Assembly: GCA_039917655.1 (NCBI GenBank)
Contig: JBDSJC010000066.1
Location: 1-20,917, forward strand
Direction: 5' to 3'
From: PNKC01 sp039917655
Lineage (GTDB): Bacteria; Chloroflexota; Dehalococcoidia; Tepidiformales; Tepidiformaceae
Length of the DNA: 20,917 nucleotides
Below are positions 1 to 6,240 of the stretch, piece after piece. Every line of letters begins with the position of its first letter. Positions within the stretch are counted from its first letter, which is position 1. The notes under the pieces are model-generated. The model did not search any database. It had not been told where the DNA came from and worked only from the letters and a program-made list of their open reading frames with translations. The translations under genes and the position numbers were made by a program.

Positions 1-77
1 TGCGTACCGTCGGCGTCAACCGAGATGCGGGCGTACACTCCGACGCGGACGGGTGCGGATTCTCTCTCAGGAGCCAT
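1..77 (-). CDS. Serine recombinase/integrase, N-terminal fragment (runs off window)
   Basis: Reading the minus strand from an ATG at 77-75 gives 25 complete codons with no stop before the window edge. The peptide contains V-R-V-G-V-Y-A-R-I-S followed by V-D-A-D-G-T. This is the first beta-strand and active-site loop of serine recombinases (resolvase fold), in which the Ser of Y-A-R-x-S (Ser19 here) attacks DNA and the nearby Arg (Arg17) helps catalysis. The D-x-D-G-T continuation resembles large serine integrases and actinophage-type recombinases. No good Shine-Dalgarno sequence lies upstream of the ATG, so the exact start is uncertain; an in-frame TTG a few codons upstream is possible. The rest of the protein is outside the window, so class (phage integrase, transposon or resolvase) and intactness cannot be judged. 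Such genes normally sit beside their own attachment site, so the bases at 78-186 could mark the end of an integrated element; that is inference. Confidence 0.72.
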   Translation of the reverse strand, partial: MAPERESAPVRVGVYARISVDADGT

Positions 78-186
78 GGCTTGAATGGTGACATACAAAA
101 CGCTTATGCTGCGGAGGGAGAGGGGAGAAAAGGCGGTTCGACGCGGGCCCTAACTGGCGCTTGCTTTCTTAGCGTAGTATCAGGCA
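78..186. other. Noncoding gap between recombinase and ftsW-like gene
   Basis: I see no gene in these 109 bases. The stretch is purine-rich in the middle (112-135) and contains TATGCT at 105-110 followed by GCGG, which resembles the -10 boxes used elsewhere in the window, but no plus-strand gene follows it. No intrinsic terminator with a T-run is evident downstream of the ftsW-like gene. Because a serine recombinase gene starts at its left border, this gap is the natural place to look for an attachment-site half, but I cannot identify one from a single junction. Confidence 0.4.
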
Positions 187-1473
187 TCAATCGCGGACGC
201 GGTTGGAGATCCCCAGGACGAGACCGAGCAACACGAAGTTGACGATCAGGCTTGAGCCGCCGTAGCTGACGAACGGCAGCGTGATGCCGGTAGTGGGAAT
301 TATTCGCAGATTCCCCGCGATGATGACCGCTGCCTGTGTCGCGATGAGCAGCGAGATGATGGCGGTGAGCAGACGGCCGTATTCGTCGAGCATGGTGAGG
401 GAGATGCGAAAGCCGGCAAAGAGCAACAGGATGTAGAGCAGGACGACACCGAGGGCGCCAGCGAGGCCCAACTCTTCGGCGATGGAGTCGAAGATGTAGT
501 CCGTCGTGGCGGCGGGGATGGAGTCCGGTTGGCCGAGTCCAAGGCCTTCGCCGGTGACGCCACCCGCCTGGATGGCATAGAGGCTCTGGACCGTTTGGTA
601 CCCGCTACTGTCCGCGGTGGCGAAAGGGTCGAGCCAGACATCGATGCGGACCCGAGCGTGATCGAAAGCGAAGTAGCCAAAGACTCCCGTGCTGGCGAGC
701 AGGAGGAGGCCGCCAACGACGAAGCTGAGCCTCCCGGTGGCCACATAAAGCGCGCCGATTGTCAACATCAACAGCAACGCGATAGAGCCCAGATCCTTGA
801 GCAGAGCGAGGGCTGCAATGGCGATGAAAAGCGTCGCGAGGAGCGGCAGGAGGTAGGGGAGGGCGGAGTACGACCGGCCCCCGAAGCGGAGTCGCGGTGA
901 AGCGAGGACGCTCGCTTCGTCGGCCAGGTATCCGGCGAGGAAGACGACGAGAAAGAGCTTGATCAGTTCGGTCGATTGCACGGTCTGCCCGGCGACCGTG
1001 AACCAGAGACGCGCGCCGTTGATTGTGGTACCGAAGAGACCGGTAGCGACAAGCAACAGGACGGCGAGGAGGGCGGACGTGTACTTGTAAGCGCGAAGCC
1101 GGGGGTAGTCTCGCGCCGCCCAGGCCGCGCCGACCATGAGGAGCACGCCGAGGGTGATCCAGTTCGCCTGGGACTGCGCGGCATCCGGCGCCAGTCTGAC
1201 GACGAAGGCGAGTCCGATCGCCGTGAGCAGCACCGCGATGGCGTAGGGCTGGCCCGCGGCGCGGGGAGCGACGGCGCGCAGTGCCAAATGGCCGAAGAGC
1301 GCCGAAAGCAGAAACTGCGTTACGATTCGGCTCGAAGACACTGGCAGCGCGAACGCTGCGGCGTCCAGCGCCCGCCACGCGATCAGGATGAACGCGGCGC
1401 TGGCGCTGAGCAGAAGCAGTTCTTGATTTCGCTGCGGCGACGTAATCGTCGCCGTCACGGTGCGGAGAGTCAT
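187..1473 (-). CDS. FtsW/RodA/SpoVE-family SEDS protein (peptidoglycan glycosyltransferase)
   Basis: A 428-residue polytopic membrane protein with the SEDS signature. SEDS proteins polymerise lipid II into glycan strands in the cytoplasmic membrane, together with a class B penicillin-binding protein, for division (FtsW) or elongation (RodA). Hydrophobic segments cover nearly the whole length from about residue 20. Family landmarks are N-G-A-R-L-W-F at 152-158, K-D-L-G-S at 226-230, T-T-D-Y-I-F at 323-328 (Asp325 matches the essential periplasmic-loop Asp of RodA/FtsW) and P-T-T-G-I-T-L-P-F-V-S-Y-G-G-S-S near 391-406. Length is normal for the family. The ATG at 1473-1471 is preceded on the minus strand by GGAGG (1486-1490), 12 nt away, and by a closer AAGG. 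It is divergent from the kinase, with 5 bp between start codons. No penicillin-binding protein gene is in the window. I cannot tell the FtsW role from the RodA role by sequence alone. Confidence 0.93.
   Translation of the reverse strand: MTLRTVTATITSPQRNQELLLLSASAAFILIAWRALDAAAFALPVSSSRIVTQFLLSALFGHLALRAVAPRAAGQPYAIAVLLTAIGLAFVVRLAPDAAQSQANWITLGVLLMVGAAWAARDYPRLRAYKYTSALLAVLLLVATGLFGTTINGARLWFTVAGQTVQSTELIKLFLVVFLAGYLADEASVLASPRLRFGGRSYSALPYLLPLLATLFIAIAALALLKDLGSIALLLMLTIGALYVATGRLSFVVGGLLLLASTGVFGYFAFDHARVRIDVWLDPFATADSSGYQTVQSLYAIQAGGVTGEGLGLGQPDSIPAATTDYIFDSIAEELGLAGALGVVLLYILLLFAGFRISLTMLDEYGRLLTAIISLLIATQAAVIIAGNLRIIPTTGITLPFVSYGGSSLIVNFVLLGLVLGISNRVRD
1435..1454. promoter_or_regulatory. 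Perfect 8-bp inverted repeat in the shared start region of the divergent pair
   Basis: The sequence CGGCGACGTAATCGTCGCCG consists of two perfectly complementary 8-bp arms around a TAAT centre. It occupies codons 7-13 of the ftsW-like gene and lies 24 bp upstream of the kinase start codon, just before the kinase Shine-Dalgarno sequence (GGAGAG, 1464-1469). It could be an operator for a dimeric regulator of both genes, or an RNA hairpin at the beginning of the ftsW-like message or in the kinase leader. The palindrome itself is seen directly; the role is inference. Confidence 0.5.
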
Positions 1474-1478
1474 ACGCC

Positions 1479-2804
1479 TTGAACGCCTCCGATTTGATTG
1501 ACCAACGATATCGCCTTGAGCGGCTAGTCGGTACGGGTGGGATGGCGGAGGTCTGGCTGGCGGAAGATCAGCGGCTGAAGCGCTGGGTGGCGGTCAAGGT
1601 GTTGCGGGATGACGGCGCGGAAGCAGCAGACGTGGCGGGACGCGAGGCGCGGATGGTGGCACAGCTGCATCATCCGAACATCGTCTCCGTGCACGATGTG
1701 GGGGTGCACGAAGGGCACGCCTACATCGTCATGGAGTACGTGCACGGCTACTCGGTTGCGCAGCTCTTGCAAACCCAGGGGCGGTTTCCAGAGGCGGAGG
1801 CCATCCGCTACGGGGTGCAGGTGGCGACGGCGCTGGACCACGCGAATCAGCAGGGCCTGGTGCACCGCGACATCAAGCCGGCGAATATCCTGATCGACGA
1901 AAAGGGCGTGGCGAAGCTGGCGGACTTTGGCGTGGCCAGCGTGGTCAACCAGACACTGGCGCCTGGCCAGGCGGACGAGATCTTGGGGAGCATTGCTTAC
2001 CTGCCCCCGGAGGTCATCCAGGGGGCGGAACCAGACCGGCGCGGCGATGTGTATTCGCTGGGGATGACGCTCTACGAGATGGTGGCCGGCCGGTTGCCGT
2101 TCGCCGGGACGACCTCGGCAGCGATCGCGAGCCAACGGCTGGCCGGCGTCGCGCCGCCGCTTCGCACGCTGGCGCGGGGCGCATCGCCGGAGTTCGAAGC
2201 GGTGATCGCGCGAGCGCTGTCTCTGAACCCTGCCGACCGTTTTCAGACTGGTGGCCAATTCGCGTCGGCGATGCGGTCCGTACCGCGGCCAGTGTCCGGT
2301 GTAGTCCCGCCGGTCGTCGCGCCACCGGGGCGGGCTCCGCGGGCGCTGGATACGCAATCTGCTAGACGAGTGCGGCAGACCTCAAGGTCAAACGTGAGGG
2401 ACTTTGGTCCACCGCCCAGGAACCGGGGTGGGCAGAGTGTGGTCGCGATGATCGCGATGGTCGCCGGGATCGTCCTGCTCGCCGTCGCGGCGGGCGGGGC
2501 GTTCGCGCTGTTTCTGAGCCAACAAGGGGGCGACAATGCCGGCGTCAAGACGCCGACGGCGACGAGGACGGGAGTGGCAACCGTCGAGCCGACGAAACCA
2601 GCGACCGCGAGACCGACGAACGAACCAACGCTGACCCCCACGCCGCCAGGTTCACCATCAGCGACGCCGAGTGCGCCGGTATCACCCACGGCGGGGAGCC
2701 CCACCGCCGCCACCACCGCGCCCAGGTCCCCGACGGCAGCGGCTACGCAGGCCCCGCCGACGGTTGCTCCCACGAGGGCGCCGGCGGTGAGCCCTACACC
2801 TTGA
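1479..2804 (+). CDS. Membrane Ser/Thr protein kinase with Pro/Thr-rich tail, no PASTA repeats
   Basis: A 441-residue eukaryotic-like Ser/Thr kinase that phosphorylates proteins at the inner face of the membrane. The kinase domain spans about residues 11-265: glycine loop G-T-G-G-M-A at 18-23, ATP-binding Lys40 in V-A-V-K, Glu56, catalytic H-R-D-I-K-P-A-N at 129-136 (Asp131), D-F-G at 149-151, P-P-E at 176-178 and Asp190. All catalytic residues are present. One membrane helix covers about 321-346. The remaining 90 or so extracellular residues are almost entirely Thr, Pro, Ser and Ala. PASTA repeats, which bind muropeptides in PknB/PrkC kinases, are absent. The start is TTG at 1479, chosen because GGAGAG at 1464-1469 lies 9 nt upstream and the next residues match the family N-terminus. 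Kinases of this type regulate cell-wall synthesis, which fits the divergent SEDS gene; the functional link is inferred. Confidence 0.93.
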   Translation: MNASDLIDQRYRLERLVGTGGMAEVWLAEDQRLKRWVAVKVLRDDGAEAADVAGREARMVAQLHHPNIVSVHDVGVHEGHAYIVMEYVHGYSVAQLLQTQGRFPEAEAIRYGVQVATALDHANQQGLVHRDIKPANILIDEKGVAKLADFGVASVVNQTLAPGQADEILGSIAYLPPEVIQGAEPDRRGDVYSLGMTLYEMVAGRLPFAGTTSAAIASQRLAGVAPPLRTLARGASPEFEAVIARALSLNPADRFQTGGQFASAMRSVPRPVSGVVPPVVAPPGRAPRALDTQSARRVRQTSRSNVRDFGPPPRNRGGQSVVAMIAMVAGIVLLAVAAGGAFALFLSQQGGDNAGVKTPTATRTGVATVEPTKPATARPTNEPTLTPTPPGSPSATPSAPVSPTAGSPTAATTAPRSPTAAATQAPPTVAPTRAPAVSPTP

Positions 2805-2897
2805 GGCGGCCAAATGTTCGCACTCGTTCCCTTCATGACCGTGCCGGATCCGCCGATTTAGGAGAAGTGACGGTTCGCGAAGCCGTGGAGGACGCAC

Positions 2898-3425
2898 ATG
2901 CAGTTGGCAAAGGTAACGATCAGCGAAGGTGTGCACGCGGCGGCGGGGCAACGAGCTGACAAGCCGAACCTGGCGATCGTCGCGCCGATCGTGGAGGCGG
3001 CTGCACGGGTCCTGAAGCAGATGTGCGGACAGACGGTGACAAAGGGCACGATCCACCGCATCCGCTCCAGCCAGCCAAGCGCGGAGGTGAGCGCGCTGAT
3101 CGCTGTGACGGGCGGGATCGCGGGTATCGTGATCTACTCGATGACGCACGAGACTGCGGTGGGAATTGCTTCCGAGATGATGGGCGAACGGGTGACCGAG
3201 CTCGACTCCATCGCACAGAGCGCAATCGCGGAGTTGGCGAACATCATCACTGGCCAGGCGGGGATCTCGCTGCAGAAGGCCGGCATCCCGAACGACATGT
3301 CGCCGCCGATGCTGCTCATCGGGGGCGGGGCGCAGTTCGCGACGTTCAACCTGACACGCCTGGTGGTCCCTCTGGTCCTGAGCACGGGTGAGTTCAACAT
3401 CGACATGGGGATCAAAGAGACGTAG
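2898..3425 (+). CDS. cheX: CheX-like chemotaxis phosphatase (CheC/CheX/FliY superfamily)
   Basis: A 175-residue soluble protein with the CheX fold signature. CheX dephosphorylates CheY-P, resetting the flagellar switch signal. The phosphatase motif E-x-x-N is present as Glu112 and Asn115 in A-E-L-A-N-I-I-T-G, followed by the expected Pro-containing loop (I-P-N-D at 130-133, then P-P at 136-137). The second half (about 139-172) resembles the dimer-forming strands of CheX. GGAGGA at 2887-2892 lies 5 nt before the ATG, a strong ribosome-binding site. No CheY, CheA or flagellar gene is adjacent, but a YjfB-like motility protein is found 2.5 kb downstream. Stand-alone CheX homologues also occur with non-chemotaxis response regulators, so the partner is unknown. 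The gap from the kinase is 93 bp, and cotranscription with it is possible. Confidence 0.8.
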   Translation: MQLAKVTISEGVHAAAGQRADKPNLAIVAPIVEAAARVLKQMCGQTVTKGTIHRIRSSQPSAEVSALIAVTGGIAGIVIYSMTHETAVGIASEMMGERVTELDSIAQSAIAELANIITGQAGISLQKAGIPNDMSPPMLLIGGGAQFATFNLTRLVVPLVLSTGEFNIDMGIKET

Positions 3426-3461
3426 GGCGCTGGGACAACCGCACGGGCGTCCGCGTATCTG

Positions 3462-3467
3462 TAGAAT
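3462..3467 (+). promoter_or_regulatory. -10-like box for the SDR gene
   Basis: TAGAAT, one mismatch from the consensus, is preceded by TG and lies 24 bp before the preferred start of the SDR gene. No convincing -35 is seen at 16-18 bp. The same hexamer followed by CC/TCC also precedes the MBL-fold gene on the other strand (12309-12314). Confidence 0.3.
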
Positions 3468-3490
3468 TCCGCCTAAAACGGAGTGTGGAC

Positions 3491-4288
3491 GTGGACGACT
3501 TTGCAGGGAAAGTAGCGGTAATCACAGGAGGAGCGAGCGGGATTGGGCTGGCGACCGCGAAGCAGTTGGCGGGCGAGGGCATGAACATCGTCCTGAGCGA
3601 CATTCAGCAATTGGCGCTCGATCGGGCGGTGCCCGAGGTGGCGGCGCTCGGCGTGAGGGTGCTCGGCGTGCAATGCGACGTGGCGAAGCTCGAGTCTGTG
3701 CAGGCGTTGGCGGACCGCGCGTTCGATGAGATGGGCAAAGTCCACCTGCTCTTCAACAACGCAGGGGTGGCCGTGTTCGGACCAATGCAGGAGATGAGCC
3801 ACCAGGACTGGGAGTGGCTGGTGAACGTCAACCTGTGGGGCGTGATCCACGGGGTTGAGGCCTTCCTTCCACAAATGATCGCCCAGGGCGAAGGTGGGCA
3901 CGTTGTGAACACCGCTTCGTTCGCGGGGCTGGTGGCGAACAGCGGGCTAGGCGTTTACTGCGTGACGAAGTATGCGGTCGTTGGACTGTCCGAATGCCTC
4001 TTCAGGGATGTGAGCAACGAGGGCATCGGCGTCTCGGTACTTTGCCCGATGCAGGTGACGACGAACATCTATGATTCGGCGCGGAACCGGCCCGCGGAAC
4101 TCGGCGGACCAACGGAGGCGACAGCGCAGAGGGACGATTCGACGACGGCGAGCATCAGCGCCGAGGCGGTGGCCGGGATGGTCGTCGATGGTGTGAAGAA
4201 GGGCGAGTTGTACATCTTCACGCACCCCCAGAGCCGCAGCCCGATTCGACGGCGGTTCGAACGCATTGACCGGTCGTTCGAGAGCTGA
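3491..4288 (+). CDS. SDR-family NAD(P)-dependent oxidoreductase
   Basis: A classical short-chain dehydrogenase of 265 residues that oxidises or reduces a hydroxyl/carbonyl group using a nicotinamide cofactor. Numbering from the GTG at 3491, the cofactor motif T-G-G-A-S-G-I-G is at 12-19, Asp37 at the end of beta-2 (L-S-D) favours NAD(H), N-N-A-G is at 89-92, and the catalytic tetrad is Asn114, Ser143, Tyr156 and Lys160 (Y-C-V-T-K). The substrate cannot be read from the sequence. An upstream in-frame GTG at 3485 exists, but GGAG at 3480-3483 is only 1 nt from it and 7 nt from the GTG at 3491, so the latter is preferred. It lies 65 bp after cheX and 73 bp before a flavin monooxygenase-type gene. 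The C-terminal basic stretch (R-R-R-F-E-R) is characteristic of some SDRs but not diagnostic. Confidence 0.93.
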   Translation: MDDFAGKVAVITGGASGIGLATAKQLAGEGMNIVLSDIQQLALDRAVPEVAALGVRVLGVQCDVAKLESVQALADRAFDEMGKVHLLFNNAGVAVFGPMQEMSHQDWEWLVNVNLWGVIHGVEAFLPQMIAQGEGGHVVNTASFAGLVANSGLGVYCVTKYAVVGLSECLFRDVSNEGIGVSVLCPMQVTTNIYDSARNRPAELGGPTEATAQRDDSTTASISAEAVAGMVVDGVKKGELYIFTHPQSRSPIRRRFERIDRSFES

Positions 4289-4321
4289 CCACCGGCGCGG
4301 GTGTGGCAGAGCGATGTCCGC

Positions 4322-4327
4322 TACAAT
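4322..4327 (+). promoter_or_regulatory. -10-like box for the first LLM-class gene
   Basis: TACAAT, one mismatch from the consensus, lies 34 bp upstream of the preferred start and is followed by an A-rich leader. No clear -35 hexamer is visible at the expected distance. Confidence 0.35.
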
Positions 4328-4361
4328 TCGAAAAACCTTAGCTTGACCCGAAGGATAGTTG

Positions 4362-5558
4362 ATGACTCGCATGCGTTTCGGCGTGTTTCTCGCGCCGCAC
4401 CACCCGATTGGGGAACACCCCACGCTCCAGATTCGCCGGGACCTCGACCTTGCGGAGCACCTGGACAAGCTCGGCTACGACGAATTGTGGGTGGGCGAAC
4501 ACCATTCGGGCGGCTGGGAGACGATCGCCTCGCCAGAAATGTTTCTCGCGGCGGCGGGCGAGCGCACGACGCACATCAAGCTCGGCACGGGCGTTATTTC
4601 GTTGCCATATCACCACCCGTTCAACGTGGCGCAGCGGATTGTGCAGCTGGACCACCTGACGCGTGGACGGGCGATGCTGGGGGTGGGACCGGGGGCGCTT
4701 CCTTCCGATGCCTGGACGCTGGGGATCGAGCCGATCACGCAGCGCGACCGGATGGACGAGGCGCTCGGCGTTATCTTGCGGCTGCTGCGCGAAGACGAGC
4801 CGTTCTCGTACAAGAGCGAGTGGTTCGAACTGCGCGATGCGGCGCTGCAGATCAAGCCGTTGCAGGATGAGATCCCGGTCGTGGTGGCCTCAACCGTGAG
4901 TCCCGCGGGGATGAAAAGCGCCGGCAAGCATGGGGTAGGCGTGATCTCGGTGGCGAGCCACAGCGTCGAGGGGCTGGCGGCGCTGCCCACGCAGTGGGGG
5001 TTCGGCGAGACCTACGCGCAGGAGAACGGCCAGGTGATGGACCGAAAGAACTGGCGGATCAACATGCAGTGGCACCTCGCCGAGTCCAAGGAGCAGGCGA
5101 TCGCGGAAGTTGCGGAAGGCTTGAAGCGCTGGCACAACGAGTACAACGTGGACATTCTGGGGCGACCAAACGCCAAGCACACCGAGGATGGCGCAGCCCT
5201 CGCGCGGGCGATGGACAAGAGTGGGAGCGCGGTCTTTGGCACTCCAGAGGAGGCCGTGGAGCGCATCCATAACCTCCAGAAGATCTCCGGAGGTTTCGGC
5301 GTGGCACTCGGTTTCGCACATGACTGGGCGAATCGCGAAAACATGTTCCGAAGCTACGAGATGTTCGCCCGCTACGTGATCCCACGCGTCAACAAGATGA
5401 TCGACCCGGTGCAGCGCTCGGCGGACTTCCTTTCATCAAGAAACAGCACCTTGATGGAGGGCGCCGGCCAGGCCGTGCTGGCGGCGATTCGGGCGCATAA
5501 CGCCACGCACCCGCGCGCACAGAAGAGTGAAGCGGAAGCGGGCCAGCGGACGTTTTAG
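4362..5558 (+). CDS. LLM-class flavin-dependent oxidoreductase (limonene monooxygenase-like)
   Basis: A 398-residue member of the luciferase-like monooxygenase superfamily, TIM-barrel enzymes that use reduced FMN or F420 and O2 to oxidise organic substrates. Recognisable elements are the N-terminal strand M-R-F-G-V-F, E-L-W-V-G-E-H-H near residues 41-48, the S-L-P-Y-H-H-P segment, the following D-H-L-T-R-G-R and G-V-G-P-G barrel motif, and Q-R-D-R-M-D-E-A typical of the limonene/alkanal monooxygenase branch. The length of about 400 also fits that branch rather than F420 dehydrogenases of about 300-340 residues. ATG at 4362 is preferred over the adjacent TTG at 4359 because AAGGA (4351-4355) is 6 nt upstream. 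The SDR gene just before it could act on the same kind of alcohol or ketone; that pairing is inferred. Cofactor and substrate are unknown. Confidence 0.88.
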   Translation: MTRMRFGVFLAPHHPIGEHPTLQIRRDLDLAEHLDKLGYDELWVGEHHSGGWETIASPEMFLAAAGERTTHIKLGTGVISLPYHHPFNVAQRIVQLDHLTRGRAMLGVGPGALPSDAWTLGIEPITQRDRMDEALGVILRLLREDEPFSYKSEWFELRDAALQIKPLQDEIPVVVASTVSPAGMKSAGKHGVGVISVASHSVEGLAALPTQWGFGETYAQENGQVMDRKNWRINMQWHLAESKEQAIAEVAEGLKRWHNEYNVDILGRPNAKHTEDGAALARAMDKSGSAVFGTPEEAVERIHNLQKISGGFGVALGFAHDWANRENMFRSYEMFARYVIPRVNKMIDPVQRSADFLSSRNSTLMEGAGQAVLAAIRAHNATHPRAQKSEAEAGQRTF

Positions 5559-5563
5559 GACGG

Positions 5564-5594
5564 CCACCGCAGACCTTGGTCTCGGTCTCGGTGG
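5564..5594 (+). terminator. Hairpin after the first LLM-class gene
   Basis: CCACCG (5564-5569) pairs with CGGTGG (5589-5594), enclosing a further AGAC/GTCT pair (5571-5574 and 5579-5582). It begins 5 bp after the stop codon. There is no T-run, so it may be a processing or pausing hairpin rather than a classical intrinsic terminator. Confidence 0.35.
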
Positions 5595-5715
5595 CGATGC
5601 CGGCCGACGGCGGCGCCTGAGCCGCTAAGACCCGCAGGGCGTCGCCCTAGCGATTCGTTCGGGTCGGCTCGCGAGTTCTGCTGTCACGACGCTCGGAACG
5701 CCAGTGGTTTGGCGC

Positions 5716-5743
5716 GGCGTTTAGCCTGTCATTGGCGTTTAGC
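5716..5743. repeat. Tandem 10-bp direct repeat GGCGTTTAGC
   Basis: Two exact copies of GGCGTTTAGC at 5716-5725 and 5734-5743 are separated by 8 bp, giving an 18-bp period. This spacing (just under two helical turns) is compatible with a direct-repeat operator, but the copy number of two in a GC-rich background is weak evidence. Confidence 0.45.
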
Positions 5744-5975
5744 GACCGGACGCTCCTTGTCAGTCGCGGCTCTGATTTGGGCACCCTTCCGGTCCCGTTA
5801 ATCGCCGTGCTGTCTTAGGCGGGCGCGGTGCGGGAAGTGTCGCAGGGGACAGTCATCTGATGGGCAGCCATGTCCTGAGATTCAGCCTGCTGGAGGTTGC
5901 GGGGCTGTGGTGCGGGCCACATTCGCCGATAGTCGTGGAGTGAGCAGTTCAGCTATCGGTGCAATTGGAGACTTG

Positions 5976-6137
5976 ATGGGCGATTCCTCCGACCCGTTCG
6001 GAGGCGTGCAGGTCTTGCAGGCGAAGGTCGCGTTCGCGGCCGCGGCGAAGGTCTTGCAGGTACAGCGAACGATGGGCGAGCAGATTGTGGCACTCTTGCA
6101 ACCAGATGTCGGGACAAAGTTCGACAAGCGCGTTTAG
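5976..6137 (+). CDS. Small YjfB-like putative motility protein (53 aa)
   Basis: A 53-residue protein resembling the YjfB putative motility protein family. That family consists of very short proteins with one amphipathic helix, a Gly-Glu-x-Leu/Ile-Leu-x-Leu-Leu segment and a C-terminus ending in G-x-x-x-D-x-R. Here the helix L-Q-A-K-V-A-F-A-A-A-A-K-V-L-Q is followed by T-M-G-E-Q-I-V-A-L-L-Q-P and ends V-G-T-K-F-D-K-R-V. GGAG at 5967-5970 lies 5 nt before the ATG at 5976 and gives the expected family length. The same frame stays open upstream to a GTG at 5907 (76 aa, GGAGG 10 nt before it), so a longer form is possible. Family members are found near flagellar genes in Firmicutes and other bacteria, and their molecular role is unknown. 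The CheX-like gene 2.5 kb upstream makes a motility link plausible. Family assignment is by pattern recognition only. Confidence 0.62.
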   Translation: MGDSSDPFGGVQVLQAKVAFAAAAKVLQVQRTMGEQIVALLQPDVGTKFDKRV

Positions 6138-6185
6138 AGAGGCCGGCGTGCCCGGACGAGCGGGCGCCGGGGGTCTCGGCGGATG

Positions 6186-6200
6186 ACCACCGCCGGTGGT
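6186..6200. terminator. 15-bp GC-rich palindrome after the YjfB-like gene
   Basis: ACCACCG and CGGTGGT form perfect 7-bp arms around a single C, 48 bp after the small gene's stop. As RNA it would fold as a 5-6 bp stem with a 3-nt loop. There is no T-run. It could terminate the small gene's transcript or act as a protein-binding dyad upstream of the glutamyl-tRNA reductase gene. It also covers the GTG at 6196, which argues against that codon being a translation start. Confidence 0.35.
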
Positions 6201-6215
6201 GGCGCGATTGGCGAC

Positions 6216-6240
6216 AAAGTTGATACACTCAATCAACTTT
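6216..6240. promoter_or_regulatory. 9-bp inverted repeat overlapping an extended -10 box, abutting the hemA-like ATG
   Basis: AAAGTTGAT (6216-6224) and ATCAACTTT (6232-6240) are perfect inverted copies separated by 7 bp, and the right arm ends on the base before the ATG at 6241. The stretch is AT-rich within a GC-rich surrounding. It contains TGaTACACT (TG 6221-6222, TACACT 6224-6229), an extended -10 box. Transcription from it would start within a few bases of the ATG, giving a leaderless or near-leaderless message, in keeping with the lack of a Shine-Dalgarno sequence. The dyad is therefore a strong candidate operator; the regulator is unknown. Confidence 0.55.

Larger units (their letters stand above)
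5559..5975. other. 417-bp noncoding stretch with hairpins and a short repeat
   Basis: I find no convincing gene here. Besides the hairpin at 5564-5594, it holds a compact stem-loop (AGGGC-GTC-GCCCT, 5636-5648), a tandem 10-bp repeat (5716-5743), and a perfect 7-bp long-range pairing of GACCGGA (5744-5750) with TCCGGTC (5788-5794). Stops are frequent in all frames. It could be a leader for the small gene at 5976, a structured RNA, or gene debris. No tRNA cloverleaf or known riboswitch is recognised. Confidence 0.4.

Noticed and set aside
3485..3490. GTG at 3485 as start of the SDR gene
   Set aside because: The only GGAG is 1 nt from it, against 7 nt from the in-frame GTG at 3491.
5559..5906. 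tRNA or tRNA fragment in the long noncoding gap
   Set aside because: No T-loop GTTCRA paired with an acceptor stem and no anticodon arm could be assembled.
6196..6240. GTG at 6196 as start of the hemA-like gene
   Set aside because: It lies inside a GC palindrome, would place an operator-like dyad within the coding region, and adds residues not expected by alignment of the catalytic Cys.
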